From assembly GCA_964648365.1 (NCBI GenBank), contig CAZYLK010000004.1, positions 1 through 64,000 on the forward strand: a stretch of 64,000 nt of DNA. Direction: 5' to 3'. A program made the translations under genes and the position numbers. The first letter of the stretch is position 1, and every line of letters begins with the position of its first letter. The notes beneath the pieces were generated by a model. The model made no database searches. It had not been told where the DNA came from and saw only the letters and a list, made by a program, of their open reading frames with translations. Shown in pieces: positions 14,127-24,700 of the stretch. Source of the DNA: SURF-32 sp964648365. GTDB taxonomy: Bacteria; Planctomycetota; Phycisphaerae; UBA1845.

Positions 14127-15756
14127 GGGCGCGCTCCCGGCCGGTGGCTGCGGCCTCCGTATAGGCGTACGGCGCCTCGGTGACGACAGGCGTTTCGGCG
14201 AAATTATGCTCAGGCGGCGGCGACGGAGTGCTCCATTCCAGCCCCGTCGCGTTCCACGGGTTGGGGTCCGCCTCCGGATGTCGAATCAGAGACCGGGTCA
14301 GGTACGTGAGTGGAATCAGATACGCCAGGCCGAGAATGGACGCACCCGCGGATGAAAGCACGTTGAGCACCTGAAACTCGGGTGGGTACTCCGCAACGCG
14401 GCGGACCATGCCCAGATACCCGAGCAGAAACTGTGGAAAAAAGGTCAGGTTGAAGCCAAAGAACAACAGGACGGCGCTGAAGACGCCCCATGCCTCAGGG
14501 TACATGCGTCCCGTAATCTTGGGCCACCAGAAGTGGATGCCACCGAGCGTGGCCATCACGGTTCCGCCCACCATGATGTAGTGAAAATGGGCAACGACGA
14601 AGTACGTATCATGCACGTGCAAGTCGACGGCAAGCGACGCCAGAAACAGCCCCGTCAATCCACCGACCGTGAACAGGCCGATGAAGCCGAGCGCATAGAG
14701 CAGCGGGGTCTTGTAGCGGATGGTTCCGTTGCGGAGCGTGACGATCCAGTTGAACACCTTGACCGCGGACGGAATCGCCACCAGAAAGCTGAGCAAGGCG
14801 AAGACCAGGGACATCCGGATGCTCTGACCGGCCACGAACATGTGATGGCCCCACACCAGGAATCCCAGGACGGCGATGGCGACGCTGGAATAAGCAATGA
14901 AGCGGTAGCCGAAAATGGGATTCCTGGCGAAACATGGAATCAGCTCGCTGATGACGCCCATCGCGGGCAGGACCATGATGTAGACCGCCGGGTGGGAATA
15001 GAACCAGAAGAGGTGTTGAAACAGCAGCGGATCGCCGCCGAGCGCCGGATCGAAGAGGCCCACGCCCCAGAAGCGTTCCATGGCGATCAGCACCAACGTG
15101 ATGGCCAGCACCGGCGTCGCCAGCACCAGGATCAGACTGGTGGCGTACATCGACCAGATGAACAACGGCAGCCTGAACCAGGTCAGGCCGGGAGCGCGCA
15201 TCGTGTGGACGGACACGATGAAGTTGATGCCGGTCAGAATGGAGGAGAAGCCCGCGATGAAGATGCCGGCCACCATGGGAAAGACGGCGGAGTTGGCGAA
15301 CGCCGTGCTGTACGGCGTGTAGAACGTCCAACCGGTATCCACGCCACCCGTGACGATGGAGACGACGGCCAGCGCGCCGCCGAACATGAAGAGGTACCAG
15401 CTCAACAGGTTCAGACGCGGAAACGCCAGGTCACGAGCCCCGATCATCAGAGGCACGAGGAAGTTGCCCAGTACCGCCGGGATCGACGGGATCAGGAAGA
15501 ACCATACCATGACCGTCCCGTGAATCGTAAAGAGCCGATTGTAAAGCCCCGCCGCGACCAGGTCCGCTTGCGGCGTCGCCAGTTCCAGGCGCATGAGCAC
15601 GGCCGCAGTGCCGCCGATGAAGAAAAAGCCGGTGATGGACACCAGGTACAACATCGCGATCCGCTTGTGATCCAGCGTCAGCAGCCAGGAGCGCAGCGAC
15701 CACCGAACGCTCAGATAGTGCGGCTGCGGCAGTGCGAGCGACGGCGCCGTCGTCAT
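14119..15756 (-). CDS. coxA: Cytochrome c oxidase subunit I, A2-type
   Basis: 545 residues with about 12 helices. Heme a ligand in 'LFTIHGTVMVWFFL', CuB ligands in 'WFYSHPAVYIMVLPAMG' and 'WGHHMFVAG', heme a3/a ligands in 'HDTYFVVAHFHYIMVGG'. The usual Glu of 'GHPEVY' is Ala and is preceded by the Tyr-Ser pair ('YSHPAVY'), the signature of A2-type oxidases, which relay protons through the YS motif. 'IGARDLAFPRLN' carries the usual proton-channel loop. It terminates respiration by reducing O2 in the inner membrane with the caa3-type subunit II encoded just upstream. Confidence 0.95.
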   Translation of the reverse strand: MTTAPSLALPQPHYLSVRWSLRSWLLTLDHKRIAMLYLVSITGFFFIGGTAAVLMRLELATPQADLVAAGLYNRLFTIHGTVMVWFFLIPSIPAVLGNFLVPLMIGARDLAFPRLNLLSWYLFMFGGALAVVSIVTGGVDTGWTFYTPYSTAFANSAVFPMVAGIFIAGFSSILTGINFIVSVHTMRAPGLTWFRLPLFIWSMYATSLILVLATPVLAITLVLIAMERFWGVGLFDPALGGDPLLFQHLFWFYSHPAVYIMVLPAMGVISELIPCFARNPIFGYRFIAYSSVAIAVLGFLVWGHHMFVAGQSIRMSLVFALLSFLVAIPSAVKVFNWIVTLRNGTIRYKTPLLYALGFIGLFTVGGLTGLFLASLAVDLHVHDTYFVVAHFHYIMVGGTVMATLGGIHFWWPKITGRMYPEAWGVFSAVLLFFGFNLTFFPQFLLGYLGMVRRVAEYPPEFQVLNVLSSAGASILGLAYLIPLTYLTRSLIRHPEADPNPWNATGLEWSTPSPPPEHNFAETPVVTEAPYAYTEAAATGRERAHG

Positions 15757-16784
15757 GAGCCGCCCTCCCGGTTTTCGTCGGGGCGTGGAAGCGCCTTGAT
15801 GGTCTCGACGAGCTGAATCATCTCCTCCTCCGTGATCTGCCCCGCGTAGGCGGGCATCGTCGAGGGACTGTCATAACCCTGAGGAACGCGGTCATTCGGG
15901 TCGAGGATAGACTGCCGGATGTAGTTTTCGTCGGCGGTGACGCTGCGTCCGTCGCTGAGCCCAACGGTCCGGCCGAAAAGCCCCGTCAGCGCCGGGGCCG
16001 GCGCGTCGGCGGCACTCGTGTGGCAGTCCAGACAACCGAAACGGCGGAGGATGTCAGGGGAATCACCGCGGCCCGCGGCCCGCGCGCCGCCCGGCGCCTC
16101 CTGTGCGGCTGTCGTCCCATCCCCGGCAGCGAGCCAGCGCTGGAACTCGGCCGGCGGCATGATGACCACGCGGCCGCGCATGCGGGCGTGCTCGGCGCCG
16201 CAGTACTCGGCGCAGAACAGATGATACTCGCCGACGGCGTTCGCCTGGAACCACAGCGACGAATAACTGCCGGGCACCGCGTCCCGCTTCACGCGGAACG
16301 CCGGTACGAAGAAACTGTGGATGACGTCCTGCGACGTCAGAACGAGCCGGATGGGTTCGCCCGCGGGAACGTGCAGCTCATTGATCTCACGGCGCCCGCC
16401 GGGATGCTGTACCTTCCACATCCATTGCCGGCCGACGACGTAGATGGTGCGGGCATCGGCCGGCGGCGTGTTCATCTCGACGAACACCCAGGCGCCCCAG
16501 GCGAAGATCGCCGCCGTAAGAAGCAGCGGCGCCGCCACCCAGGCGACCTCCAGTTGCAGGCGGCGCCGGATCGGACCGGTCCGATGCGGCTCGGCGCCCG
16601 CCCGGTACTTCACCCCGTAGCCGAGCGTCAGCGCGCCGATCAGCACCACGAAGAACAGCGTCAGCCCGAGCAGACCCATGTAGACGTGATCCACGTCGGC
16701 GGCGCCCGTGGAAGCGCTGGGCGGCCAGAGCGAAAACGGCGGCGTCTCACCGATCTGCCCGATGCTTGCTCCGAGGTTTGTCAT
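15753..16784 (-). CDS. coxB: Cytochrome c oxidase subunit II with fused cytochrome c (caa3 type)
   Basis: 343 residues. Two N-terminal transmembrane helices, then the cupredoxin domain with 'VVGRQWMWKVQHPGG', 'DVIHSFFVPAFRVKRDAVPG' and the CuA site 'CAEYCGAEHARM' near residues 190-202. A C-terminal class I cytochrome c follows with CLDCH (about 251-255) and a distal Met in 'PSTMPAYAG'. The fused heme domain defines a caa3 oxidase. Its stop overlaps the coxA start. The N-terminus lacks a lipobox. Confidence 0.95.
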   Translation of the reverse strand: MTNLGASIGQIGETPPFSLWPPSASTGAADVDHVYMGLLGLTLFFVVLIGALTLGYGVKYRAGAEPHRTGPIRRRLQLEVAWVAAPLLLTAAIFAWGAWVFVEMNTPPADARTIYVVGRQWMWKVQHPGGRREINELHVPAGEPIRLVLTSQDVIHSFFVPAFRVKRDAVPGSYSSLWFQANAVGEYHLFCAEYCGAEHARMRGRVVIMPPAEFQRWLAAGDGTTAAQEAPGGARAAGRGDSPDILRRFGCLDCHTSAADAPAPALTGLFGRTVGLSDGRSVTADENYIRQSILDPNDRVPQGYDSPSTMPAYAGQITEEEMIQLVETIKALPRPDENREGGS

Positions 16785-17698
16785 GCACGGCGCTCCGCTT
16801 CGCGCAGCGCCGGCGCCCGGCGCCGCCGGTTGAGCAGGAGGACGGCCGCAGCCAACGCAATCACCGTCATGGCGCCCCCGGCGCGAACGGCGGACATGAC
16901 AGCGAATCCGTAGCGCCCGGTTGACGGGTCATAGCGGTAACATCGCAGGATGATTCGGTCGGCGACCGATCCGATCGACCCTTGCGATGCTTCCAGCAGA
17001 GCCAGACGCAGATCGCCGGTGTCGTAGTCGACGCCGGTCAGGTATCGCGAGACTCGCCCGGTGGGCGTCAGAACGGCGATCGCGGCCGGGTGCGCGAACT
17101 GGTCCGTGGCCGGGTCGTATGTGTAGTGAAAGCCGATGGCCCGCGTAAGCTCATGAATCTCAGACTCGGCGCCGGTCAGAAAATGCCAGCCGCGGTGGGA
17201 CGCATCGGACATCCGCCGGCGGAAGTAGCTCAGCTTCTTCTGCGAAGCGAGGTCCGGCCCTTCCCTGGGATCGATGCTGAACACGACGACGTCAAAGCGC
17301 TCGCCGGCTCTGAAATCCAGCCGCTCGGTTGCGCGGATGAGGGCGTTGAGCACTTGCGTACACAGCATCGGGCAGCGGTAGAATACGGGCACGAGAATCA
17401 CCGGACGCTCGCCCCCGTAGTCCGAAAGTGTCACCTCGGCCGCGGTTTCGTCGACAAAACGAGCCTCACGCGGAACGGACTCGCCCAGCCGTTGCTCAAG
17501 CCGCACGCCCGCAAGCGACTGTGGCGGCCCGCTCACGGCCGGCTCGACCGCAACGGCTGCAAGCAGCGCGGCCAGGGCGGGCAGGCGCCGCCCTCGCGCG
17601 CGCGGCGGCGGGCGACCGACAGGTTCGCTCTGATCGGCCAGGTCGCGACGCGCGTCATCGCTCGTTCGAGTGGCGGCTCTCATCGTCTGCCTCCGCAA
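16781..17698 (-). CDS. SCO1/SenC-type copper chaperone for CuA assembly
   Basis: 305 residues; ATG 17683 is an alternative start. After a basic N-terminus and a hydrophobic export or anchor segment, a thioredoxin-like SCO domain has the copper motif 'CPMLC' (about 109-113) and the distal His in 'DQFAHPAAIAVL'. A C-terminal transmembrane helix ('AMTVIALAAAVLLLNRRRR') anchors it, which is common in act-cox loci. It is coupled to coxB (4-nt overlap) and overlaps the upstream gene by more than 40 nt. Delivers copper to subunit II in the periplasm. Confidence 0.92.
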   Translation of the reverse strand: MRRQTMRAATRTSDDARRDLADQSEPVGRPPPRARGRRLPALAALLAAVAVEPAVSGPPQSLAGVRLEQRLGESVPREARFVDETAAEVTLSDYGGERPVILVPVFYRCPMLCTQVLNALIRATERLDFRAGERFDVVVFSIDPREGPDLASQKKLSYFRRRMSDASHRGWHFLTGAESEIHELTRAIGFHYTYDPATDQFAHPAAIAVLTPTGRVSRYLTGVDYDTGDLRLALLEASQGSIGSVADRIILRCYRYDPSTGRYGFAVMSAVRAGGAMTVIALAAAVLLLNRRRRAPALREAERRA

Positions 17699-18047
17699 CG
17701 ACCAACCTCATGGCTCGTTCGATCGGGATTCTGACCACGCCGGCCCCACGGTCGATCCACTGATAGGTCGTCAGCCGTTCGTCTTCTGCGGCCCGCATCG
17801 CCGCCAATTCCCCGGCAGGGTTTGTCCAATGACGGGTGACGCCGTCCCGCTCACCGGCGTCAATGGGTTGGAGCCGGTCCGGCCCGCGGTAGACGTGCAG
17901 CACGATGTCCGCCAGCGGCACACTCAACACGACGACGACGGCGATGGCCGCCGCGAACGCGAGGACGATCCCCGCACGCGTGCCGTCCGGCTCCGGCGCC
18001 TGACGCTCCGCCTTGAGGTATTCTGTTGCACGTCTGCGTTGGGTCAT
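17655..18047 (-). CDS. Small membrane protein of the act-cox operon
   Basis: 130 residues from ATG 18047, overlapping the actF stop (ATGA). One transmembrane helix ('AGIVLAFAAAIAVVVVLSVPLADIVLHVY') and a short exposed domain ending in 'LTTYQWIDRGAGVVRIPIERAM'. This terminal phrase resembles small proteins often found between actF and sco in such loci. It may help assembly or hold together the act complex and the oxidase. The exact function is unknown. Confidence 0.72.
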   Translation of the reverse strand: MTQRRRATEYLKAERQAPEPDGTRAGIVLAFAAAIAVVVVLSVPLADIVLHVYRGPDRLQPIDAGERDGVTRHWTNPAGELAAMRAAEDERLTTYQWIDRGAGVVRIPIERAMRLVVAEADDESRHSNER

Positions 18048-19189
18048 GATCCGTCCTGCTGGGGGGTTTGGGCGTCGCGCACTGCCGCAACGCGGTTCCA
18101 ACTCCAGTTGAAGGCGACCAGCCAGAGGCTGCTCAGCGCCAGCACGGGTGGACCGGCCGCGACGAGCACCAGCGACACGGAGCCGCGGTACGACGGCAAT
18201 ACGAACCACGCCGCCTCCAGACACCGGGCGGCCAGAATGAGGATCGCGATCCGCGTCAACACGCGCGGCCGCCGCTTGACGTCGCGCGAGCTGAGCAGCA
18301 GCAGCGGCGCCACGAAATGCGCCGCAATCAGAACCAGGGCAGCAGCGCCCCAGATTCCGCGCATCCGCGGCAGATACCAGCCGATCTCGCGGGGCAGATT
18401 GCCATTCCAGATGATGAAGAACTGGGAGTAAGCAAAATACGCGTGCAGCACGACTGCGGTCAGCAACAGTGTGGCCACGTCCTGAAGGATCCTATCTGCA
18501 TCCGGCCCGTCATCCGCCCCGCGACGCCTTGCCACCAGCACGATGATCAGTGCCAGTGCGCTGACAACCTGTCCCATGATCACGTACAGGCCGAACATCG
18601 CCGAGTACCAGGCAGGTTCCAACGAGCCGATCCAGTCCACGGCGGCGAAACTCGTCGTGACGACATAGATCAGCAGTCCGACCGCCGCCGGCCGCGCGGC
18701 GTAGCCGACCTGAGCCGTCTGTGACCCCGACTTCGCCCACGAGCAACGCACGACCAGCCACGCGCCGGCGCTCCAGATGAGCAGGAACGCCGCCGACCGA
18801 ATCAAGAACCCACCTACGCTCAGGTATCGGCGTGTCGTTTCGGGGAGGGCGGGATCGCGCTCCACGGCCCACGGGTACAGTGCCGTCACGCCGATCGCGA
18901 CGGGAAGAAAAAAGAGAATTAACACCGGCGTCGTAACGGCCATGGCGGCGAGTTCCGTTCGCACGGCCACCCCCCACCGACCGCCGGTCAAATGGTGCAG
19001 CATCAGAACCGCCGACCCACCCATTGGCATCCCCGTGCAGAGTATGAACGCGCAGAGGCAGCCCAGCAGCGTCGCTGTCGGCGCGGCGAGCGCCAGGACG
19101 ACAGCCAGCAGCGCGGATGCACCGGCCGTCCGAAGCGCGGGCTTCGTCAACCGGTCCATCCACTCCGAATAGTGCGCGGCCGCATTCAC
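18044..19189 (-). CDS. actF: Alternative complex III subunit ActF (quinol:cytochrome c oxidoreductase membrane subunit)
   Basis: 381 residues with about ten hydrophobic helices. Recognisable NrfD/ActC-like phrases: 'AVDWIGSLEPAWYSAMFGLYVIMGQVVSA' region, 'AYFAYSQFFIIWNGNLPREIGWYL', 'VAPLLLLSSRDVKRRP'. ActF is the second NrfD-like quinone-associated subunit. It follows actE after 3 nt and overlaps the next gene by ATGA. It is integral to the inner membrane and has no cofactor motif of its own. Confidence 0.88.
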   Translation of the reverse strand: MNAAAHYSEWMDRLTKPALRTAGASALLAVVLALAAPTATLLGCLCAFILCTGMPMGGSAVLMLHHLTGGRWGVAVRTELAAMAVTTPVLILFFLPVAIGVTALYPWAVERDPALPETTRRYLSVGGFLIRSAAFLLIWSAGAWLVVRCSWAKSGSQTAQVGYAARPAAVGLLIYVVTTSFAAVDWIGSLEPAWYSAMFGLYVIMGQVVSALALIIVLVARRRGADDGPDADRILQDVATLLLTAVVLHAYFAYSQFFIIWNGNLPREIGWYLPRMRGIWGAAALVLIAAHFVAPLLLLSSRDVKRRPRVLTRIAILILAARCLEAAWFVLPSYRGSVSLVLVAAGPPVLALSSLWLVAFNWSWNRVAAVRDAQTPQQDGS

Positions 19190-19192
19190 AGT

Positions 19193-19804
19193 TCAACGAT
19201 CCCCCGTCGATGGCTCTGTCCCTGAGTCCTTGGCGAGCAGCCTGGCCCGTTCGCCCGGTGGGACGTCGTCGAAGGTCGCGCGCTGGCTGCGTTGCAATGC
19301 GCGCAGGTAGGCAACGATCGCCCAGCGGTCGTCGATCGGAACCAGAGCGCCGTGCGCCGGCATGTTCCCCGTGCCTTCGGTGATGACCGTGAACAGGTAG
19401 GCGTCGTCGACGTCGCGAAGTCGCTCTGAATGATGCGATGCCGCCTGCGGGAACCCGCGTTGAATCACCATGCCGCGCCCGTAACCGTCCCGACCGTGGC
19501 ACGGAGCACAGAAGATGTCGAATCGCTCCCGGCCGCGCTGAACCAGCGGAAACGAGATCGGCGGCCGGGCACGGCGAGCCGCCGCGTCGTCCAGGGATCG
19601 GCCGGCCGGCCCGGGGCGCGGGATCGTACCTGCCACGCGCGGCCGGGCGAGCGCGCCGTCAGGGAACACCGTCGATGCATCGAGCGGTCCGGCACGGCCG
19701 CGGTCAACCATGCGGTCGCGCCCCTCACAACCGCTGATCGCCAGGATCATGCCGACGGCGGTAGCTCCACACGTGATGGGGATGATCCGTAGCGTGTCGC
19801 TCAT
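19193..19804 (-). CDS. actE: Alternative complex III subunit ActE, monoheme cytochrome c lipoprotein
   Basis: 203 residues with a lipobox near the N-terminus ('MILAISGC'). The heme c motif is 'CAPCHG' in 'FDIFCAPCHGRDGYG', with a distal Met likely in 'GTGNMPAHG'. 'WAIVAYLRALQRSQ' is the usual C-terminal helix of such cytochromes. It should be a membrane-tethered periplasmic electron carrier within the complex. Start codon overlaps the stop of the actC/D fusion (ATGA). Confidence 0.9.
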   Translation of the reverse strand: MSDTLRIIPITCGATAVGMILAISGCEGRDRMVDRGRAGPLDASTVFPDGALARPRVAGTIPRPGPAGRSLDDAAARRARPPISFPLVQRGRERFDIFCAPCHGRDGYGRGMVIQRGFPQAASHHSERLRDVDDAYLFTVITEGTGNMPAHGALVPIDDRWAIVAYLRALQRSQRATFDDVPPGERARLLAKDSGTEPSTGDR

Positions 19805-21762
19805 CGGACCGCCTCACTGACACGGATCGCGCCCAATCGCAGCAGCGCCGACCGCGTCTGCTGGCGGTCGAAGCGATCATCGGTCGACTCGATGCACAGG
19901 AAGAACGAATCGCGCGACGCGCGATCGAACGACGGCGTGTTGAACACGGGGTGGTACGGCTGCGGGAGCCGGTTCAGGACGCACAAGCCGAGGACCGCGA
20001 AGGCGGCGCCGCCCAGGATGGCCAACTCGAAGGTGAGCGGAATGTAGGAGGGCCAGCTATGATCGGGCCGCCCGCCAATGTTGATCGGGTAGTGGATGGC
20101 GTTGGAGTACCACTGAACGATGTATGCAAGCGCACCGCCCAGAAGCGCCCCGACCGCGACGGCCGTCGGGATCGGGGATTTCGCCAGCCGCAGCGCGCGG
20201 GGGAGTTCGGCGATCGGGAACGGCGAGTACGCATCGACGTGCGTATATCCGGCCTGGCGTGCCGACGCCGCAGCGTTGATGAGGTCCGCAGCGCCGCGGA
20301 ACTGGGCAACGATGCCGTAAAGCCGATCGTCCGGGATGACGCCGGCCAGGACGGGCTGGTCCCTGTCCGGCCCGGAATCAGGGCCGTCGGGCGGAGGCCG
20401 CTGCGGCTTGTACCGGCCGTGATAGACGTCCTCCTTAAGTTCGAACATGGATATCGCCGGGAGAAACCTGACGAACAGGAGCATCAGCGCCGCAAACAGG
20501 CCGAGGGTTCCCAGCAGCAACGACCAGTCCCAGCGGGTCGGCACGTACGTCCCCCAGGAAGAGGGCAGATAGTCGCGGTGCAGGCTGACCACGACGATGA
20601 CGAATCGCTCCAGCCACATTCCGAGGTTGACGAAGAGGGCCACAATGAATAGCGCCGTCGGCGTCGTGCGCACCCGGCGAAACCACAGAAGCTGACCAGC
20701 GCCCACGTTGCAGGCGATCATGCCCCAGAAGTAGGGCGAATACGGCCCCAGAGCGCGGTTGCGCACCAGGTACAACTCGGCGCTCTCGCCGCTGTACCAG
20801 GCGGTAAACGTCTCCATGACGTAGCCATAGGCGACGACCAGACCTGCCGTCAGCATCACTTTGCCCATGTTGGCGAGGTGACGAGACGTGATGAAGTCCT
20901 GAAAGCCGAAGACGGCCCGCAGTGGGATCGCCAGCGTCAACACCATCGCGAATCCCGAGTAGATCGCCCCCGCCACGAAGAACGGCGGGTAGACGGTCGT
21001 GTGCCAGCCGGGAACGATGGAGACGGCGAAATCCAGCGAGACAATACTATGAACCGACACGACCAGCGGCGTGGCCAGGCCCGCCAGCATCCAGTACGTC
21101 ATCTGATAGTGGTGCCAGTGCCGCGCCGAACCGCGCCATCCCAGGGAGAAGAACCCGGTCAGACGACGCACCCAGCGTCGATCGGCTCGATCCCTCATGG
21201 TGGCCAGGTCCGGCACGAGTCCCAGATACCAGAACAGGAAGGAGACGAGCGAGTAGGTCAGCACCGCAAACACGTCCCACATCAGCGGGCTGCGCCATTG
21301 TGGCCACAGCCCCATCGTGTTCGGGTAGGGGAACAGATAATAGAACTTCCAGATCCGTCCGAGGTGCAACAGGGGAAAGATGGCGGCGTTGGCGACCGCG
21401 AACAGCGTCATGGCCTCGGCGAACCGGTTGATCGAGGTCCGCCAGTCCTGCCGCATCAGCAGCAGAATCGCCGAGATCAGCGTGCCGGCATGGCCGATCC
21501 CGATCCACCACACGAAGTTAACGATCGCGAACCCCCAGGCGACCGGCACCGATACGCCCCAGACTCCGACGCCTCGGACCACCAGCCACACGACCGAGAT
21601 CGCCCCTGCCATGGCCAGCGTCATGGCGCCGCCGAACAGCACCAGCCATCGTGGTTGAAACCCTGGCCGCAACGGGATCCCGCCGATCCTGTCGGACAGA
21701 TCGGCGCATGCGAGCGAGAGGTCCGCCGATTCCGCATCGACTGGCTGAACGGCGGTGGTCAT
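19801..21762 (-). CDS. Fused alternative complex III subunits ActC (NrfD-like) and ActD (DUF3341)
   Basis: 653 residues from ATG 21762, which overlaps the actB stop (ATGA). Residues of about 30-450 form the polytopic ActC/NrfD subunit ('GIGHAGTLISAILLLMRQDW', 'NLGMWLERFVIVVVSLHRDY'). After a Pro/Asp-rich linker ('RPPPDGPDSGPDRDQP'), residues of about 485-653 carry the ActD domain, with 'LYGIVAQFRGAADLINAA', 'GYTHVDAYSPFPI', two membrane helices and 'NRLPQPYHPVFNTPSF'. In most act loci these are two genes. The fusion is in one uninterrupted frame, so it is not a sequencing join of overlapping genes unless a frameshift error removed a stop. Role: quinol binding and proton path (ActC) plus a small anchor subunit (ActD). 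Confidence 0.9.
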   Translation of the reverse strand: MTTAVQPVDAESADLSLACADLSDRIGGIPLRPGFQPRWLVLFGGAMTLAMAGAISVVWLVVRGVGVWGVSVPVAWGFAIVNFVWWIGIGHAGTLISAILLLMRQDWRTSINRFAEAMTLFAVANAAIFPLLHLGRIWKFYYLFPYPNTMGLWPQWRSPLMWDVFAVLTYSLVSFLFWYLGLVPDLATMRDRADRRWVRRLTGFFSLGWRGSARHWHHYQMTYWMLAGLATPLVVSVHSIVSLDFAVSIVPGWHTTVYPPFFVAGAIYSGFAMVLTLAIPLRAVFGFQDFITSRHLANMGKVMLTAGLVVAYGYVMETFTAWYSGESAELYLVRNRALGPYSPYFWGMIACNVGAGQLLWFRRVRTTPTALFIVALFVNLGMWLERFVIVVVSLHRDYLPSSWGTYVPTRWDWSLLLGTLGLFAALMLLFVRFLPAISMFELKEDVYHGRYKPQRPPPDGPDSGPDRDQPVLAGVIPDDRLYGIVAQFRGAADLINAAASARQAGYTHVDAYSPFPIAELPRALRLAKSPIPTAVAVGALLGGALAYIVQWYSNAIHYPINIGGRPDHSWPSYIPLTFELAILGGAAFAVLGLCVLNRLPQPYHPVFNTPSFDRASRDSFFLCIESTDDRFDRQQTRSALLRLGAIRVSEAVR

Positions 21763-24700
21763 GGCGCGGGCTCGCCTCGCGTGGAGGGCGGCCCGTGGTG
21801 AGTTGATCCCGGCTCGGCGGCGTCTCGCGCAAACCTGCTGTTCGGATTGAACACGCGCGCCAGATAGGTCGTGCGCGGACGCACATTCAGATGAGCGAGC
21901 AGGGCGTAGTCGTGAGGCTCGCGTTTCGCGGCGGCCAGGGCGCCCTGCGGGTCGAGCAAGTCGCCGAACACGATCGCCTTTGCGGGGCACGCCTGCTGAC
22001 AGGCGGTGAGCACGTCACCGTCGCGGATGTCCCGGTTGTCCTTACGGGCTTGGATGTGCGCGGTACGAATCCGTTGGACGCAGTAGGTGCATTTCTCCAT
22101 CACGCCGCGCTCGCGAACCGTAACGCCCGGGTTGTACTGGAGACGAAGGCTCGGCGTCTCCACGTCGGCGTACTGATGGAAATTGAACCGCCTCACCTTG
22201 TACGGGCAGTTGTTGGAGCAATACCGCGTGCCGACGCATCGGTTGTACGTCATCTCGTTAAGCCCGTCGTGGCTGTGCGTCGTCGCGCTGACCGGACATA
22301 CGACTTCACAGGGAGCGTCTTCGCAGTGCATGCAGGGCACCGGCTGATGGTGCATGACGGGAGCGGCGGGCAGTCCCTCGAAGTAGCGATCGACCCGGAT
22401 CCAGTGCATCTCCCGTCCGAGCCGCACCTGATCAGCCCCGACGACCGGAATGTTGTTCTCGGCCTGGCAGGCCACGACACACGCGTTGCAGCCGATGCAC
22501 GTGGTCAGATCGATGCTCATGCCCCACTGAGGACGTTCACCGGTTCGGGCCGGATACAGCGACAGGGATACGTCTTCATGAGCGGAGCGGACCAGGCCAG
22601 CGGGATCGCTGGTATACTGTCTCAGCGTCCCTGCCCGGACCAGATCGCGATTCTCCATCAACTGATGCGATTGCGTGCAGGCCAGCGCCATGCGACGCCC
22701 GGTGGGTTGGACCGCAAGTCCGTCACAAAACCACGGCGCCTTGTCTACGCGAAGCGTGTACGCGCTGAACCCACGTCCCGTACCGACGCGGCCGCCGGCC
22801 CAGCGGCCGTATCCCAGTGAAACCGTCACACATGCGTCCGCATGACCGGGCAGAATCCATGCAGGCGCCTCAAGCCGGCGCCCGCGGTGCTCGAGCCGCA
22901 CAACATCCTCGCTGGCGACGCCCAGCGCCGATGCGGTGGCGGGGCTTAATAGCGCTGCGTTGTCCCAGGTGAGCCTGGTCAACGGCTTCGGCAGTTCCTG
23001 CAGCCAGCCGTTGTTCGAGTGGCGGCCGTCGCGCACCGTGGGGTCGAGTTGAATGTTCAACTCCAACGGCGGGGCGGAGGCTGCGCGGACTTCCCCGGCG
23101 TCAGGCGGCGACGCCTGTCGGACCGCCTGCCGCACCGCGTCCCGCTTGACTTTGATGGAAACAGGTCGGGCGGCGGAATCCGGCGCCTGGCCGCGCTGAA
23201 GTGTCGCGACCCACCAGGCGTCGAAATCCACGCGACCGACCAAACCGCGCCAATGATCGCGAAGGATCGCACGGGCGGTTCGCTTCTCCCCCCCAGTTCT
23301 CTCCCCCGGTTCAGTTATTGCCACGTTTCCGCTTCCAGCCTTACGCCCGCCCAGTAGTTCCAGGACTTCCAACAGTGGGCGCCCCTCGTACAACGGCGCG
23401 ATCAGCGGCTGGATCACCGCCAGCGAACCGTCGTAGGCGCGCGCGTCTGCCCACGATTCCAATTCGTGCGCCAAGGGCACGTGCCACTCGCACATTCGCG
23501 CCGTCTCGTCGCGGTAGTGACCGGCATGGGCGACGAACGGCACGGCGCGCACGCCTTCGACGATATCCAGATCGACAGGGGCATCGTAGATCGGGTTGGC
23601 GTCGAGAATCAGGAGCGTCTCGACGCTCCCCGAGTGGACGTCATCCATCAGCGCCGCCAGAGATGCCGCTTCCGGCATCGTCGCGGCTGATACCGGGTCA
23701 ATCATGGCCAGCGTCTGGCCCAGGTTGGCCAGGTATTCGTTCACCAGATGGACGAGGGCGTGAACATACGCCGGCTGTGATCGCCCGGCGACGACGACGC
23801 TCCGGCCCCGATGCGCCCGCAGGTCGGCCGCGACGTTTTGCAACCAGACGGTTTCCACATCCGACAGCGCCGCCTCCGGCACGTCACTCTCGGCAATGGC
23901 GCCTGCTTCGATCGCCAGGCGGCAGGCGAAGTCACTGATGCGCGTTGCGGGTGCTGGAAGCCGGTGGTCCGCGTTGGTACCGGTGACCGTCGGACAGGGT
24001 TCGGCGACGTAGAGCCGATTCATGCCGGCGGTTGATTTGCCGGGCAGGCTGCTGACGCGACGAGCATCGGCGTAGTCGCGGGCATAGCGGACGGCGCCTG
24101 GGTCGTCATAGAGAAAATCCGAGTCCAGCGCGACAATGACCTCGGCCCGATCCAGCCTGTACATCGCCTCCAGCGGCCGGTCGAATGCCAGGTTTGCGCC
24201 TTGAAGCGCTCCGGCGCCGAGCGCGGCGCTATGAACGTGCCACCTGGCCTGGGGCATATCATCAAGCAGTTGCCTGATCTGCCCGATCAGGGTCGGAGAC
24301 GTCGTCGGACCCGTAAGGAGGCGCAAGCCCCGCCCGTTTCGACCCCGTGCCAGCGCAGTCCGATCGGCGATCGCGCGCTCGGCGGCAGACCAGGTCGAAA
24401 TTCGACCGTTGTGATAAACCGCCTGCGATCGGTCCGGGTCGTACATGTCCAGGATGGCCGCCTGCGTAAACACGTCCGTAGCGCCCAGGCTGGCCGGATG
24501 GTCGGGGTTCCCCTCGATCTTGGTCGGCCGGCCGGCATGGCTTTTGACCAGCACTCCGTTGGCGTAGCCGTCGCGCGTGATCGCCGTCGCATAGTAGAGC
24601 GGGTGATCCACGGGCGCCGCGTCGTCCGCCCGCACTCGGGGAACGATCGGCCCGCCGGCCGGTCGGCTGCAGCCGGTCCATCCGGCGAGCGCCAACGACG

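Noticed and set aside
14533..15816. A 427-codon plus-strand frame
   Set aside because: Antisense to coxA, composition His/Gln/Arg-rich like a shadow of a membrane protein.
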